A stretch of DNA of 64,000 nucleotides. Source: Paraphysomonas bandaiensis (lineage: Eukaryota; Chrysophyceae). Positions 36,036 through 49,025 of the stretch are shown here, in pieces. Where the stretch lies: contig CBFFRP010000374.1 in assembly GCA_965644295.1 (NCBI GenBank), positions 1 through 64,000 on the forward strand, read 5' to 3'. Every line of letters begins with the position of its first letter. Within the stretch, counting starts at the first letter, position 1. The translations under genes were made by a program, and so were the position numbers. The notes beneath the pieces are model-generated. The model searched no databases. It had not been told where the DNA came from and saw only the letters and a program-made list of their open reading frames with translations.

Positions 36036-36770
36036 CTGAATTATAAATAACACATCTCTACAATATCAACGGCTATTCCCCTACATTGTATTCTTAACTA
36101 CATAGTACATGTGTATACTGTTCGGCACGAAGACTTGCTTCTTCAGGACTTTCAACTAAATTTCTCTTTTTCCTAGGAAGTTGAGCTGCGAGAGCAACCA
36201 TTTCGTCCTCACTCAAACCCTCACGAATTGCACCTTGAGTGTGAGATTCATTTGTAACAATTTACTTCGCTGGGAAAGTAATGTAATCAGATTTGCAGAC
36301 ATTTGTGCTATGGAAGATTTGTCGTGGTGTGATGAAGTGTCTAATTGGGTTAAGTCTGTTGAGAAGGTCTTCACTTTCCCAGCGAAGTCAATTTGTCACA
36401 AACGAGCCTCACATTCAAGCTTCAATTCGCGAGGTAAGGACAACATGATTCAAGCAAGTCTTCGTGCCAAACATGATGCTGTGAACAGAAAAGTTAATTT
36501 TTATACAATGAGAATTCGTGAAGCAATGTATCCATCAAAAAAGGGAAAGATATTGAAGATCGTGTCAACAAGATGAATAAACTCCATATTGAAAATCAGA
36601 TTCATGACTAACAGTGAAATCAAGAAAATAACCCATGAACAAATCGATAAAATTGATATGCACAACCATCCCCTGAATTATAAATAACACATCTCCACAA
36701 TACCAACGGCTATTCTTAATCACATTCCCCTATATTTTATTCCTAACTACATGGTACATGTATATACTGT
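36036..36770. repeat. Direct-repeat pair flanking the foldback
   Basis: 85 bp at 36036-36120 recurs in imperfect form at 36673-36770 (CTGAATTATAAATAACACAT...TATACTGT), the second copy with a small insertion. Together they bracket the foldback at 36124-36468, giving an LTR-like or composite layout of about 735 bp. Confidence 0.75.
36124..36468. repeat. Foldback sequence 3
   Basis: The left arm 36124-36279 and right arm 36373-36468 are inverse complements at both ends (GGCACGAAGACTTGCTT outside, ACTTCGCTGGGAAAGT inside). The right arm is about 60 bp shorter, so the arms have diverged by indels. A 131-codon frame (36181-36576) runs through it and is probably not a gene. Confidence 0.75.
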
Positions 36771-36932
36771 ACTACACTTAAAAGCATATACCTATATATA
36801 TATACTGTATATATAGGTGGACAGTCCAACAGAATCGCACCTCGTGGTGCTTGCGGCGACGCAGACGTAGCGTTTAATAGTAGGATATCAGACTTTGTAG
36901 TTGTTAGTCATTGTTCATCTAGCTACTAATAA

Positions 36933-37070
36933 ACACTCTCCATTGGTAATAACTGACGAATTGCCAGTGCCTTACCATCTTCGCGACCAACATTGCAATT
37001 TCTGTGTAATACTGAGAGCTGTGGCATTATCAACCCCAGTATGAACACTCCTCACAGGATTCTTCAAGAG
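36933..37070 (-). pseudogene. DDX52 fragment, part 2
   Basis: About 138 bp closely related to 32410-32547 of the helicase gene, with small indels and substitutions that break the frame. It continues the parent sequence just after part 1. Confidence 0.88.
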
Positions 37071-37516
37071 GGAGCGAGCCGAGCGGAGTATCCGCCCAAT
37101 CACCATAAAAGTCGGTCAGGGCAAAACAAATCCCAGGTTTTTAAATGTAAACTGATCAATATAGAGTAGATTGTACAGTATATTCTCAAATCCACTAAAA
37201 AAAGGGCGATTTTATACTGTATATACTATGCTGCTGCTGTGTACAGTCATTGATATGCTGCTGGTGCTGTATACAGAATCCATGTCGTGTATACACTGTA
37301 TTCTAATCAGAATACTTGCTTGAAGTTTCGAGATTGTTCGGAAGAAAAATATCAGATAGTTCACTGACACACACTGTACATACATATCCATACAGAGGGA
37401 TGTATACAGACACATACAAGTATTTAATGGAGTTCTATATATATATATGTATATATCTCCTAACAGAGTCTGAAGGTGATCCATAATTCTATAGAAGAGA
37501 TTTATAAATAGAACCA
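37071..37516. promoter_or_regulatory. Upstream region of the Sec14-like gene
   Basis: AT-rich with a TATATATATATG tract at about 37437-37450. It is the likely promoter by position. No gene was seen. Confidence 0.25.
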
Positions 37517-38446
37517 ATGAGTCATTTTACAACAAGATTTCGTAAAAGTTCAATTGAAGAAACACATGAACCTGAGAGTATGGAGAGTCTTATAACGGAG
37601 TTAAGACATACAATAGGAGAGGATATAAGCTCCTGTATGTCTGATCATGACTGTCAAAGATTTCTAGTAGCTAGAAATTTAAATATAGAGAAATCTGTTG
37701 CTATGATAAGGAACTGGTGGCAGTGGATGCATACACCAACACATAAAGGAGGTCCCTTACCATCATCTGTATTAACAGCTGCTACTATTGAAGATCCTAA
37801 TGAACTGGTATATACAGAGCTTTGTCCGCATACTTTATATGGATTTGATAAGAGCGGTCGTCCTGTGTACTGGGAGAAAACTGGAGTTATTTCTCAGAAT
37901 CTTAAGCAACTGAAAACTCGTGTGGACATTGACACACTTGTGGATCGTCATATCAGAATTCAGACCTTAACTGAAATACGTCAAAAGTACAGCAGTGAGA
38001 AACTAGGACATCCTGTTGAAATGTCGGTGATAGTGTTCGACCTTGCAAACGTAAAAAAGGTGCCTGATTTGTTTGGCATCAATCAACTCCGCAAAATTGC
38101 CACTATGGACCAGAATTATTACCCTGAGCGTTTAGGTACATTAATTGTCATTAATGCACCTAGTTTCGTTGCTTCTTTGTATAAACTCGTAAGTTCGGCA
38201 ATTGACCCCAAAACCGCGTCGAAAATAAAGATCGTGGGGGCGGATTATCTGGAGACTCTGCGAGAGCAAATGGACGACTCTCAAATTCCTGAGGAGTACG
38301 GCGGATCTGCTAAGAATGTGTCATGGGGTTGGCCATATTCCGAAGAAAGTGGTGTTTCTCCGACCCAATTGCGGGCATACTTCGACATGAAGACTTCCTC
38401 GGAGACGACATCAACTACTTCTACACCTTCAGAAATTACACCGTAA
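37517..38446 (+). CDS. Sec14-like CRAL-TRIO lipid-transfer protein
   Basis: A single-exon gene of 309 residues from ATG to TAA. The N-terminal CRAL-TRIO helices appear as FLVARNLNIEKSVAMIRNWWQW. The lipid-binding domain has YGFDKSGRPVYWEKTG, then EMSVIVFDLANVKKV, then YPERLGTLIVINAPSFVASLY, and closes with IPEEYGGSAKNVSW. That covers about residues 45-275. Such proteins bind and exchange phosphatidylinositol and other lipids and help tune phosphoinositide signalling. The Ser/Thr-rich tail is probably disordered. It lacks introns, unlike most neighbours. Confidence 0.92.
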   Translation: MSHFTTRFRKSSIEETHEPESMESLITELRHTIGEDISSCMSDHDCQRFLVARNLNIEKSVAMIRNWWQWMHTPTHKGGPLPSSVLTAATIEDPNELVYTELCPHTLYGFDKSGRPVYWEKTGVISQNLKQLKTRVDIDTLVDRHIRIQTLTEIRQKYSSEKLGHPVEMSVIVFDLANVKKVPDLFGINQLRKIATMDQNYYPERLGTLIVINAPSFVASLYKLVSSAIDPKTASKIKIVGADYLETLREQMDDSQIPEEYGGSAKNVSWGWPYSEESGVSPTQLRAYFDMKTSSETTSTTSTPSEITP

Positions 38447-38838
38447 AGATGAATACTCAACCGTCCACGGATTGTAGACAGCTTATAATTCATTTTTTAA
38501 TATTTATTATTCAGCCTCGGATATTGCACAAGCGTGTATTGCAGTCGTTGAGTTTTTCAATTACACTAAACCTGAAACATATTTGTAATCAAGATCAAGA
38601 AATAAATTCTCTGTTAGTGAAAAAATAAACAATGTCTCATGGCCTATGTAGTCTGTAGAAATCTAGATAATGTAATAAATCAGTAGCTTTTAAGGTCACT
38701 AATATGGTGCCTGATCCAATGCAATTTAATAGAATATATTGGTAACTTGAAGGGATGGGTTCTTAAGGGACTAATACGATTGTTATCAAACATTACTCAA
38801 ATATGATTAATTCCGACAAAAAAAGCACTACTCAACTA
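38447..38838. other. Intergenic between convergent genes
   Basis: AT-rich 3' flanks of the Sec14-like and RRP4 genes. Nothing else was seen. Confidence 0.4.
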
Positions 38839-40888
38839 TTACTCCTGGACAATAAGATCTTCAGTCAACTTTAAAATTCCAGCGGGTTTAAGCATGTCCT
38901 ACATAAAAAATCAGCAATGAATTGACAGAGCTGATCATCATTTATTTTCCACGCCAATTCATCTGATGTGGCAGCTTATACATCTAATATACACAAGTTG
39001 CCATCCATTCAGCGTAATCTAATGATCCTACCTTTATCGCGATACCCAGCTCTTCGCTCTTGCGATATACATGAAGGATAGATTCCGGATATATAAGCGC
39101 TCCGACACGACTTCATACATACGTTACTTGTTAAAACGAAAAGATGATGGAGAGTACAGAATAGCTATACACTGTTGTAGTAGTACGATACCATGTCATG
39201 ATATGATAAAAATAGTATTACGATAAGTTACAAGATTAATGGTACAAACGCAACAAACATGCAAAATACAAAAGTATGCCCCCTACCTCAGGACATCAAT
39301 ACTGTTTCTAACGCGGGCGATTTTATGTAAATCATTCTTAAGCATCGGCTGCATACATTATCCATTAGTGCACCATAGTGCCAAATCGTTACGTGAATCA
39401 AATTAGTACTACCACACGGGTGAATTCTCAAACACATCGACATACCGTTGTTGCATGTCTGACTCTAAGTCGCTGTAGCGTCTCAGCTAAAGGCGCTGCC
39501 TGTAATATAACATCAGTTAACCACAGTAAAATCATAGTGTCAATTTTCATTTCATACTATTATTCAATCAGGGAAAGGGTTAACCCTAATCGTCAACACA
39601 ACAATTATACCTCATCGTGATCTTCTTCTTGCTCCTTCCACTCATCTGGCATGCGTCCTGGTAGTTCCACTCATGTGAGAATGAATACGTACAAGAAACC
39701 AAATATACTGTGACCACAAGACTTTCATGATATTATACTACAGTAAAAGCAAGCTCATTTTTACTATTGACCAGTACTCTATAGTATATACTGATGAAAA
39801 TCACTCGTCACTTACTTGTTATCCATATATACCCGTTTCTTCCTAAAATAACGTCTATTCCAAAAGGAAAAGATATATAATGCTGGGCCAATCGCTTTAT
39901 TAATGAAGATGGGACGATGAGTAGTTGTCCGTTTTCCAACTGTATTAACAACGAATTTAGCACATGATGTCTCGTACATTATTCTATTCTTTTACCTTGC
40001 CATACTTTAGACTTCTAGTATGTAAAGATGGTGTACCATCAGCATTGACATTCTGCACCTCAGCCTGAAGTAATATTGGACGGTGGTTATGGAATAACAC
40101 ATCCAACAAATATATTGTAGCCGTAATAGTGTATAGTGTACTATACATTGTATTAATCGGTATGGTGTCAACTTCCACCGTAACATAGTGTGAACCTATC
40201 ATTTTGCGGTAGCATGTATTCTACACATGCCATACAATGCGCAGCCTTACACTAATAAGGTCGTGCTCCATATATAGAGATCTCATCTGAAGCTGATCCT
40301 CGTATGTTCTCATTCGTTGCACACCGCCAGGAAGATTTACAGACGCTAATTGTAATACAGCATCCTATATTAAAATAATTTAGTTTACGTCGTACTAGAG
40401 TGTATAAGTACAGCGGCGAAACAATATCACATGAAGCGCATGAGCAACACAACACACCTTCTGTCCATTGATATCACACTTCCACCTTTTCGATTCAACT
40501 GCAGTAATCCGACCAACAATAAGATCCCCAATCTCTCCCAAATATCTAATTCAATAGAGTACACTAGTTACATGTTGTTATATATTATAAACGTATATAT
40601 GAACCTGGAGCTGACAGGCTTAACAGATATAAGCTTATTCACTCTTTCAATCTGACCTGCCATAGAGGCAACTAATTGAGATCCGGACTCAATATCTTGA
40701 AAATATGTTCCATGTCCCCGTAAATATCCCTATAATCCTACATCATCGTAGAATAGTACTGTAGTATAGATATATACCTGTTCTGATGTTATGGGCTGTC
40801 CAGGAACAACAAGTGAAGAACCAGAGAGGGCAGTCTTGCCCTTGTGTGTCTTGGACTTCGTTTTCACTACTTCTGCATCGATTTCCAT
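38839..40888 (-). CDS. RRP4: Exosome complex subunit RRP4 (EXOSC2)
   Basis: Eleven exons: 40778-40888, 40605-40729, 40458-40545, 40251-40364, 39996-40064, 39816-39939, 39611-39669, 39446-39499, 39287-39348, 39032-39056 and 38839-38898. The total is 891 nt (296 residues, close to the human length), every phase consistent. RRP4 is an RNA-binding cap subunit of the nuclear and cytoplasmic exosome. The N-terminal domain has LVVPGQPI and YLRGHGTYF. The S1 domain has RVNKLISVKP, YLGEIGDLIVGRIT, DAVLQLASVNLPGG and GTPSLHTRSLKYGK. The KH domain has SSLIKRLAQHY and VILGRNGYIWI. The C-terminal IAIKDMLKP motif is recovered only by including the 25-nt exon 10, which strongly supports the model. Confidence 0.95.
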
Positions 40889-41625
40889 AGCAAATATATA
40901 GGAATTGTATAAAGCAGGTTTAAGTAATCAATGCGAGAAACATGGACCATATATGCTATCCGTAGTGTACACGCTATACAATGGTACGTACATACATACA
41001 TACATACATACATACATACATACATACATACATACATACATACATACATACATACATACATACATACATACATACATACATACATACATACATACATACA
41101 TACATACATACATACATACATACATACATACATACATACATACATACATCATATAATACGTATGTATATAGAGTAGTAGCAGAGTACGAAGTCCGGAAGT
41201 GTGGATGAAGTCTTTTGCACGTGTGGTACACTGCTGTACCATAATACCGTATATCCATATCTGTATACGGTACATACATACACATATACTCTGCTGAGCT
41301 CTGTACGTATATATGTATATATATATGGTTTCATATAGAATTCCATTAAAGGCTTCTCTTATCCACATATCTCTACTTATACACATCACATCCATCACCA
41401 GTGCCAACCTCCATGAAGAACATCTCATACATCCCATAGCCAATCAATCAAACGGGCTGTATATAGTAATATTATTATAATTAAGCTGCAAACACTGCAG
41501 TGATCGTGCTGTATATGTGAGATGGTCCATTCACACTCTCATCAGGTAGAAACACTCTATTCCTCTCATTCTATGCATTAAATATATGATATAATCAGAC
41601 TAGAGATATACCTGTAGCCGGTAAC
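40889..41625. promoter_or_regulatory. Divergent intergenic region with microsatellite
   Basis: This is the shared upstream region of RRP4 and the gene at 41626. It is dominated by a CATA array at 40985-41148, with ordinary AT-rich DNA on the right. Confidence 0.35.
40985..41148. repeat. (CATA)n tetranucleotide array
   Basis: About 164 bp of pure CATA repeat, roughly 40 units. Frames reading YIHT or YVCM here are not genes. Confidence 0.98.
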
Positions 41626-44421
41626 ATGAGATCTGTAGCCCGTAACAGGAGATCTCAGAGACTGAGCAGTCTCTCTCATGACCTATCGAGTCCCACTCAT
41701 AGAGATCAGATGGAAGATCATGGATCTAGAAACCGTCATGTAGAAGACTTAGATGTAAAAGAATCACGCGATAATTCTCATCCGAGTTTGGATGGAGATG
41801 TTAGTATGGCTGTCACGTCACGTCGCTCTCGTCGCCGATCTCTTGCAGTTGATCACACGAAACCACTCATGATTATCCGCCCTGGGGACGATATACAATC
41901 TCGTTTGGACCTCTCTAGTAAGGAGCTACAAGAGTTTAATCTGCTTTTAAGTACTGATGATTGTGAACGCCATTCACTTTCAGTCGAAAACCCTGCATCT
42001 TCACTGTTGCGTAAGGAGAAAACAACCCACAACAATGACGTAGTCCTCACACCGGGAGTTGTGGCATCAGGACAATCCTCTGCCTCTCTGCCGACTACAT
42101 CTCCCACATGTGTGACCAATAAAGCTGGTAAAAGCAGTACTAAAACGATCGTGAAGAAGTCCAACAGGTCTGGTATCGAAACTTTGTTCACCTCAAACCG
42201 CTGTACCCCTCTTTCTGCCACTATTCCCAGCAGCTCAGCCTATCTTCAGTATGATGTGGATAGTGATGACGAAGGGTTTATTAAGAAGCTATCTCTTAGT
42301 TCAGTCAGTGAAGGGAGTTGCCCTAATTCCCCGAATAAGAAAAAGAACAGAAATAAATCTCTATTGAAAGGCGCAAGAGCCACCACAGTGCCAATAGATA
42401 CCCGCTGCTTTGAAAACATGATTGAGGTCTTGGAACGTGAACTAGAATTAGCTAAAACATTTTTGCGAGAAAAGGTTAGAGCAGAGTTGCAGCTCAACAT
42501 TACCCAGTGTCTCATTGAGGACGGGAACAAATCATTGAGCCACTTGAAGACATTCCTAGAATCCTCAGATGGTGCAGTTTCTGGAAAAAGAGCACTCAAA
42601 CGAGCATACGAAGAAATTTCATGTGAATCTTCCAAGCGGTCTAGATCGGCATCGACTCGCGGTGAATGGGCGGCGGTCACAGGTGGTGCGCCAAGCACGA
42701 CGACTGATCGATTATACTTTCCCGATCCATCCCTGTGCCACATCATGAGTTGCATTACTACAGGACCTAGAAAAATGAATAAACTATCAGCAATAAATGA
42801 ATGCAGCAATGGTGTTACTTCCCTTCAATTTGACTTTAAGGATGGAAATGATGCTGACAAGATCGCCCCATACTTGACGGAAGACAATTTGCGCAGGATG
42901 GTGCCCGAAGATCATGCTGTTCCACTGCTACAGGATGTGATTGGTAGACTTAATAGTGTCCGAGTGGAAAATGCTCCAGTGAAATCATCTACCTGCAGTA
43001 GAAATGAATCTTCAATAAATACAGATAAACACGGGGCGACTGACCCCCTCCTATCTGCCTCGACTACACGGTGGGTGGCCATCCGTGTATATAACTACTG
43101 GGTCTCGAAACGTGCTGCGCGGTTAAATTCATTATTGCGATGCTATCACACGTTTATGGTGAACGAATATCAACAGGAGGTCAGCATGCCACCCCTACCG
43201 GAGGATTTTAGATATAATGAGCTGGTTTATGGGCACGATCAGCTGGTGCGTTTACGGTGTCATTTAGATAAAGCTAGGCTGATATTGGAAAAAATACGGC
43301 GGCGTGAAAAGATAAAAAGGGAACTGGTGAAAATTACTGGGGATCGTTTTGACCGTATATTCTCTGCAGCAGACACACCACAGGTATCGTCTCAGAGGAA
43401 GTATGGTAAAGAATCGCTGCAGGAAAATAATGCATGTACTCATTTGAAATGTCCTATAGATGCTTCTTTAGCCCTAAAGCATATCCGCTTTTCTCTTCTA
43501 GCACAGGACGATGGCATTCATCATTGTGACGAAATAGTCCCGAAGGATATGGGTATTGACCATGCACTTGTTGCAGAGCAGCTTCCAGGTCAGAAACCAT
43601 TGCCGAAAGGGTGGAAGTACGAAATTGTGCCACTCGAGGAGAAGCAAGGCGGGAAAATGGACAGTCTGGAAATAAGAGGCAGAAAGTTGCGTTCTACTCG
43701 TGAAAGAAAGTTGCATACGTTAGAGTCGGGGAATTTGAATTCTCATTCCAGCGTAAAGTCCAAGTCAGGGATAAATTTATGTGATGAGCACCCTGCGCAG
43801 GAAAAAGTCAATGACGATCGATATTGTCATAACTCAATTAAGAAGGGATCCAGTAGCCAATGTGAGGATATGCAGTCAGAAGTGTATTCCGACTGCCTTT
43901 CTGATGACATTGAAACCGATTCTCTTGACGAGGGTAGCGTGTATGAAGCTGATTCAGATGACTATTCGGAAGATGGGGACATAGACGAGGTGGGAACAAC
44001 GTCGTCGATGTGGAATAGAAAAGGAAATCGTGTTGTATCAGATGCAAAATTCAGTGAAGTTATTAGGGAAAACCGTAAACACTCCGCTAAAAGAAACTTC
44101 GAGCGTAGCACTGAGTTAGGTAGAAAGAGCCGAGGAATGCGTAATAATTCCGTCGAAGCAACAGCTGTGACCACACAAAAGCGCAAGAATATCGATAATT
44201 ATCCACATGTTGAGAAGCGCCTTCGACATGATGATGTCAACAACAGTGCATCTTCTTCATCTGCTGAGCCGAGTGGTGTTGATAAGGAATCTTCAATGTC
44301 TTCCAACCCAGATCTCCAACATCGTAGTGTTAAACAATCTCGTTTTCCAAATAGCCTTTGTTCATTAGCTGCAATTAGTAACATTTATACGCGTCTCACT
44401 GGAGGAAGTATTTCGAATTGA
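41626..44421 (+). CDS. Nuclear protein with BRPF/JADE/Epl1-type helical segment
   Basis: A single 931-codon frame from ATG to TGA. Most of it is low-complexity, Ser-rich, with basic patches that look like nuclear localisation signals. Residues about 483-569 read as a conserved helical region: RVYNYWVSKRAARLNSLLR, then HDQLVRLRCHLDKARLILEK, then IRRREKIKRELVKI. The order YW..KR, R..LE+AR and RREK.KRE matches the segment that BRPF, JADE and Epl1/EPC scaffolds use in MYST acetyltransferase complexes. No PHD finger or bromodomain is visible, so an Enhancer-of-polycomb-like scaffold is the nearest match. An acidic stretch (about residues 745-790) follows. The assignment is by pattern only. Confidence 0.6.
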   Translation: MRSVARNRRSQRLSSLSHDLSSPTHRDQMEDHGSRNRHVEDLDVKESRDNSHPSLDGDVSMAVTSRRSRRRSLAVDHTKPLMIIRPGDDIQSRLDLSSKELQEFNLLLSTDDCERHSLSVENPASSLLRKEKTTHNNDVVLTPGVVASGQSSASLPTTSPTCVTNKAGKSSTKTIVKKSNRSGIETLFTSNRCTPLSATIPSSSAYLQYDVDSDDEGFIKKLSLSSVSEGSCPNSPNKKKNRNKSLLKGARATTVPIDTRCFENMIEVLERELELAKTFLREKVRAELQLNITQCLIEDGNKSLSHLKTFLESSDGAVSGKRALKRAYEEISCESSKRSRSASTRGEWAAVTGGAPSTTTDRLYFPDPSLCHIMSCITTGPRKMNKLSAINECSNGVTSLQFDFKDGNDADKIAPYLTEDNLRRMVPEDHAVPLLQDVIGRLNSVRVENAPVKSSTCSRNESSINTDKHGATDPLLSASTTRWVAIRVYNYWVSKRAARLNSLLRCYHTFMVNEYQQEVSMPPLPEDFRYNELVYGHDQLVRLRCHLDKARLILEKIRRREKIKRELVKITGDRFDRIFSAADTPQVSSQRKYGKESLQENNACTHLKCPIDASLALKHIRFSLLAQDDGIHHCDEIVPKDMGIDHALVAEQLPGQKPLPKGWKYEIVPLEEKQGGKMDSLEIRGRKLRSTRERKLHTLESGNLNSHSSVKSKSGINLCDEHPAQEKVNDDRYCHNSIKKGSSSQCEDMQSEVYSDCLSDDIETDSLDEGSVYEADSDDYSEDGDIDEVGTTSSMWNRKGNRVVSDAKFSEVIRENRKHSAKRNFERSTELGRKSRGMRNNSVEATAVTTQKRKNIDNYPHVEKRLRHDDVNNSASSSSAEPSGVDKESSMSSNPDLQHRSVKQSRFPNSLCSLAAISNIYTRLTGGSISN

Positions 44422-46286
44422 TTTTGGGTTGGTTTTGCTTGAAGTTTTTATGCATTTGTCGTATTGATTTAGCTTGTATCTCTCATTTGTCACGTTACTC
44501 TTACTTCCAGTAAGATCATAATATTACCCTATAGACATTAAGCTATATATAATTTCAATGATTTTTAAATTATTTAAAAGTTGTGAATGTCTTATTATTA
44601 GCAATAGCGTGTAAGAGTCAGAACTAATTTAGCAAAAGTATTTAACTAACAAGTGCTTAACTCTGATATCCTACTATTTAAAGCACCAAAGTGCAACCGC
44701 TTTCGCTCTATCGCTCAAAGCAAGCATAATGTTGATATACGTAACCTCTTCTGACTTTAGGATTTTTGAGTCCTCAAGGTGGTGAACAGCCCGAATGCTT
44801 GACTTCCGTTGGCAGCAGGCAGCCCAATACCCCTGTTACCCTTGAAGTGGGGTCATTCCCGGATGCCTGTTTATTCGTCAAGGTCCATACTATGGACCAG
44901 CTGAAATTCTACATGAACATCCAGTCGTCGTTTCTTCTACTCTCGTCGCTTGCTTATTATTAACTTGTACTGTTCTTTTTATCTACTTCTGTAGAAATTT
45001 AACACTTATAGCAGTTTAAGTTAATAATAATTGTGTTGACAACACACACTTGTAATTGTTTAAACATAACAACGTTACTTTTAGTATCTACTATCCACCA
45101 ACAAAACCTGGTAAAATCACTTTACCAGGTTTGGGCATCACATCGACTTTAGACGTCAACACAAGTGACACTTATTTATGTCCCTTGTACCACACAAGCA
45201 GTTGGCTATAATGAGTGGGTAGAAATGGTCAGCTGACTATATATGCGGCTCACGTTAGTTTCCCGGAGAAATATCTCCGGTACTTATCCCCCAGAACACC
45301 ATCAAATGGTGAGAGCTCGACTTTTTGATAGTTAAATTTAAAAAGCAGAACTCCAATCAATGGTAAATGTTACAATATTAAGTTAGAGTTGCTGCACAAG
45401 TAGAATTGACTGAGAGTATGATGTAATACTTGCGCCTGAATTTGATAGAAAAACTCTTTTGCGGAGCTAGAAAGTGTTTTCGCTTGCACAAATACATCAT
45501 TCCCCTCACGATTGCAGATTGTTTCTATTACAGCGGCCCGATGTATAAAAAACCGTTACTGACTTGATTTGTAATACTTTTATGTGCGCGTGTAAGCAGC
45601 GTTAATTAAAAGGATATTATCAGAGTTAAGCACTAGTTAAATAAATTGCAATGCTAAATTACTTCCCACTCTTAAGCGCCTATTGATATAATAATAAGAC
45701 ATCCACTTCTGAAACGCGAGATATGATGAAATAAAGTGTCTGAAGTTATTGTACTCTATGACGTTTACGAAGTTGTTGAAATTTGCTTTAGTTGTTGAAT
45801 GCTGTTGGTGTTGATTACAAGAGTTAAATACAGTATCATATTAAATTTCAATGAACTCTATGATTTTCGTTATAGACAAACTGATAGTGACTGTATCATA
45901 TATAGCGACTGCATAAAAGATAGTGTCTATAAAACATAGTATTCAATACGGTACGTACTCTGAACTATACAACAATATATTTTCTGTACTAATTCTAGCC
46001 TACAAATATGAGTGATACAAACCATTACAAAACAACAATTTTGTTAATTCATTAGCACAAATACTCGGAACAGCTGAAAAAAAAATAATCTACATTAACT
46101 CAGGAATGACTTCCTAGAACTCCTATAAAGTATAAAACTATAAATAATTTCACACATCATTTACTTCATAGCAGAACACATTAGACTTGTCGTTATCATA
46201 AAGTCATTACAACAACAGAACTTCTTACGCGGAATATCCAGTATTCCGATTAACAGATGACACTAAACCACACGGCACTGTGATAA
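44422..46286. other. Intergenic region holding a dispersed repeat
   Basis: No gene was recognised. It includes dispersed repeat copy A (44584-45321), which contains a 12-bp palindrome. The remainder is AT-rich. Confidence 0.45.
44584..45321. repeat. Dispersed repeat family, copy A
   Basis: Shares long blocks with 50188-50765 in the same order and orientation. These include a TTATTATTAGCAATA start, a GCACCAAAGTGCAACC block, CTTCCGTTGGCAGCAGGCAGCC, and an end with the hairpin CCGGAGAAATATCTCCGG and CCCCCAGAACACCATCAAA. Copy A also holds a perfect 12-bp inverted repeat (45104-45115 / 45121-45132). Confidence 0.85.

Positions 46287-49025
<2,739 letters not shown>

Larger units (their letters stand above)
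35401..36932. mobile_element. About 1.5-kb insertion splitting the DDX52 pseudogene
   Basis: The two helicase scraps are adjacent in the parent gene (about 32402 and 32410) but lie 1.5 kb apart here, so this stretch is inserted or secondarily joined DNA. It contains direct repeats at 36036-36120 and 36673-36770 with a foldback between them. It also contains a degenerate coding-like patch on the minus strand at about 35640-35850. No transposase was recognised. Confidence 0.5.

Noticed and set aside
36181-36576. 131-codon plus-strand frame through foldback 3
   Set aside because: Half of it is palindrome arm and the rest has no recognised motif or splice signals.
40867-41443. Long frames over the CATA array at 41 kb
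   Set aside because: Same cause; the non-repeat ends have no splice support.
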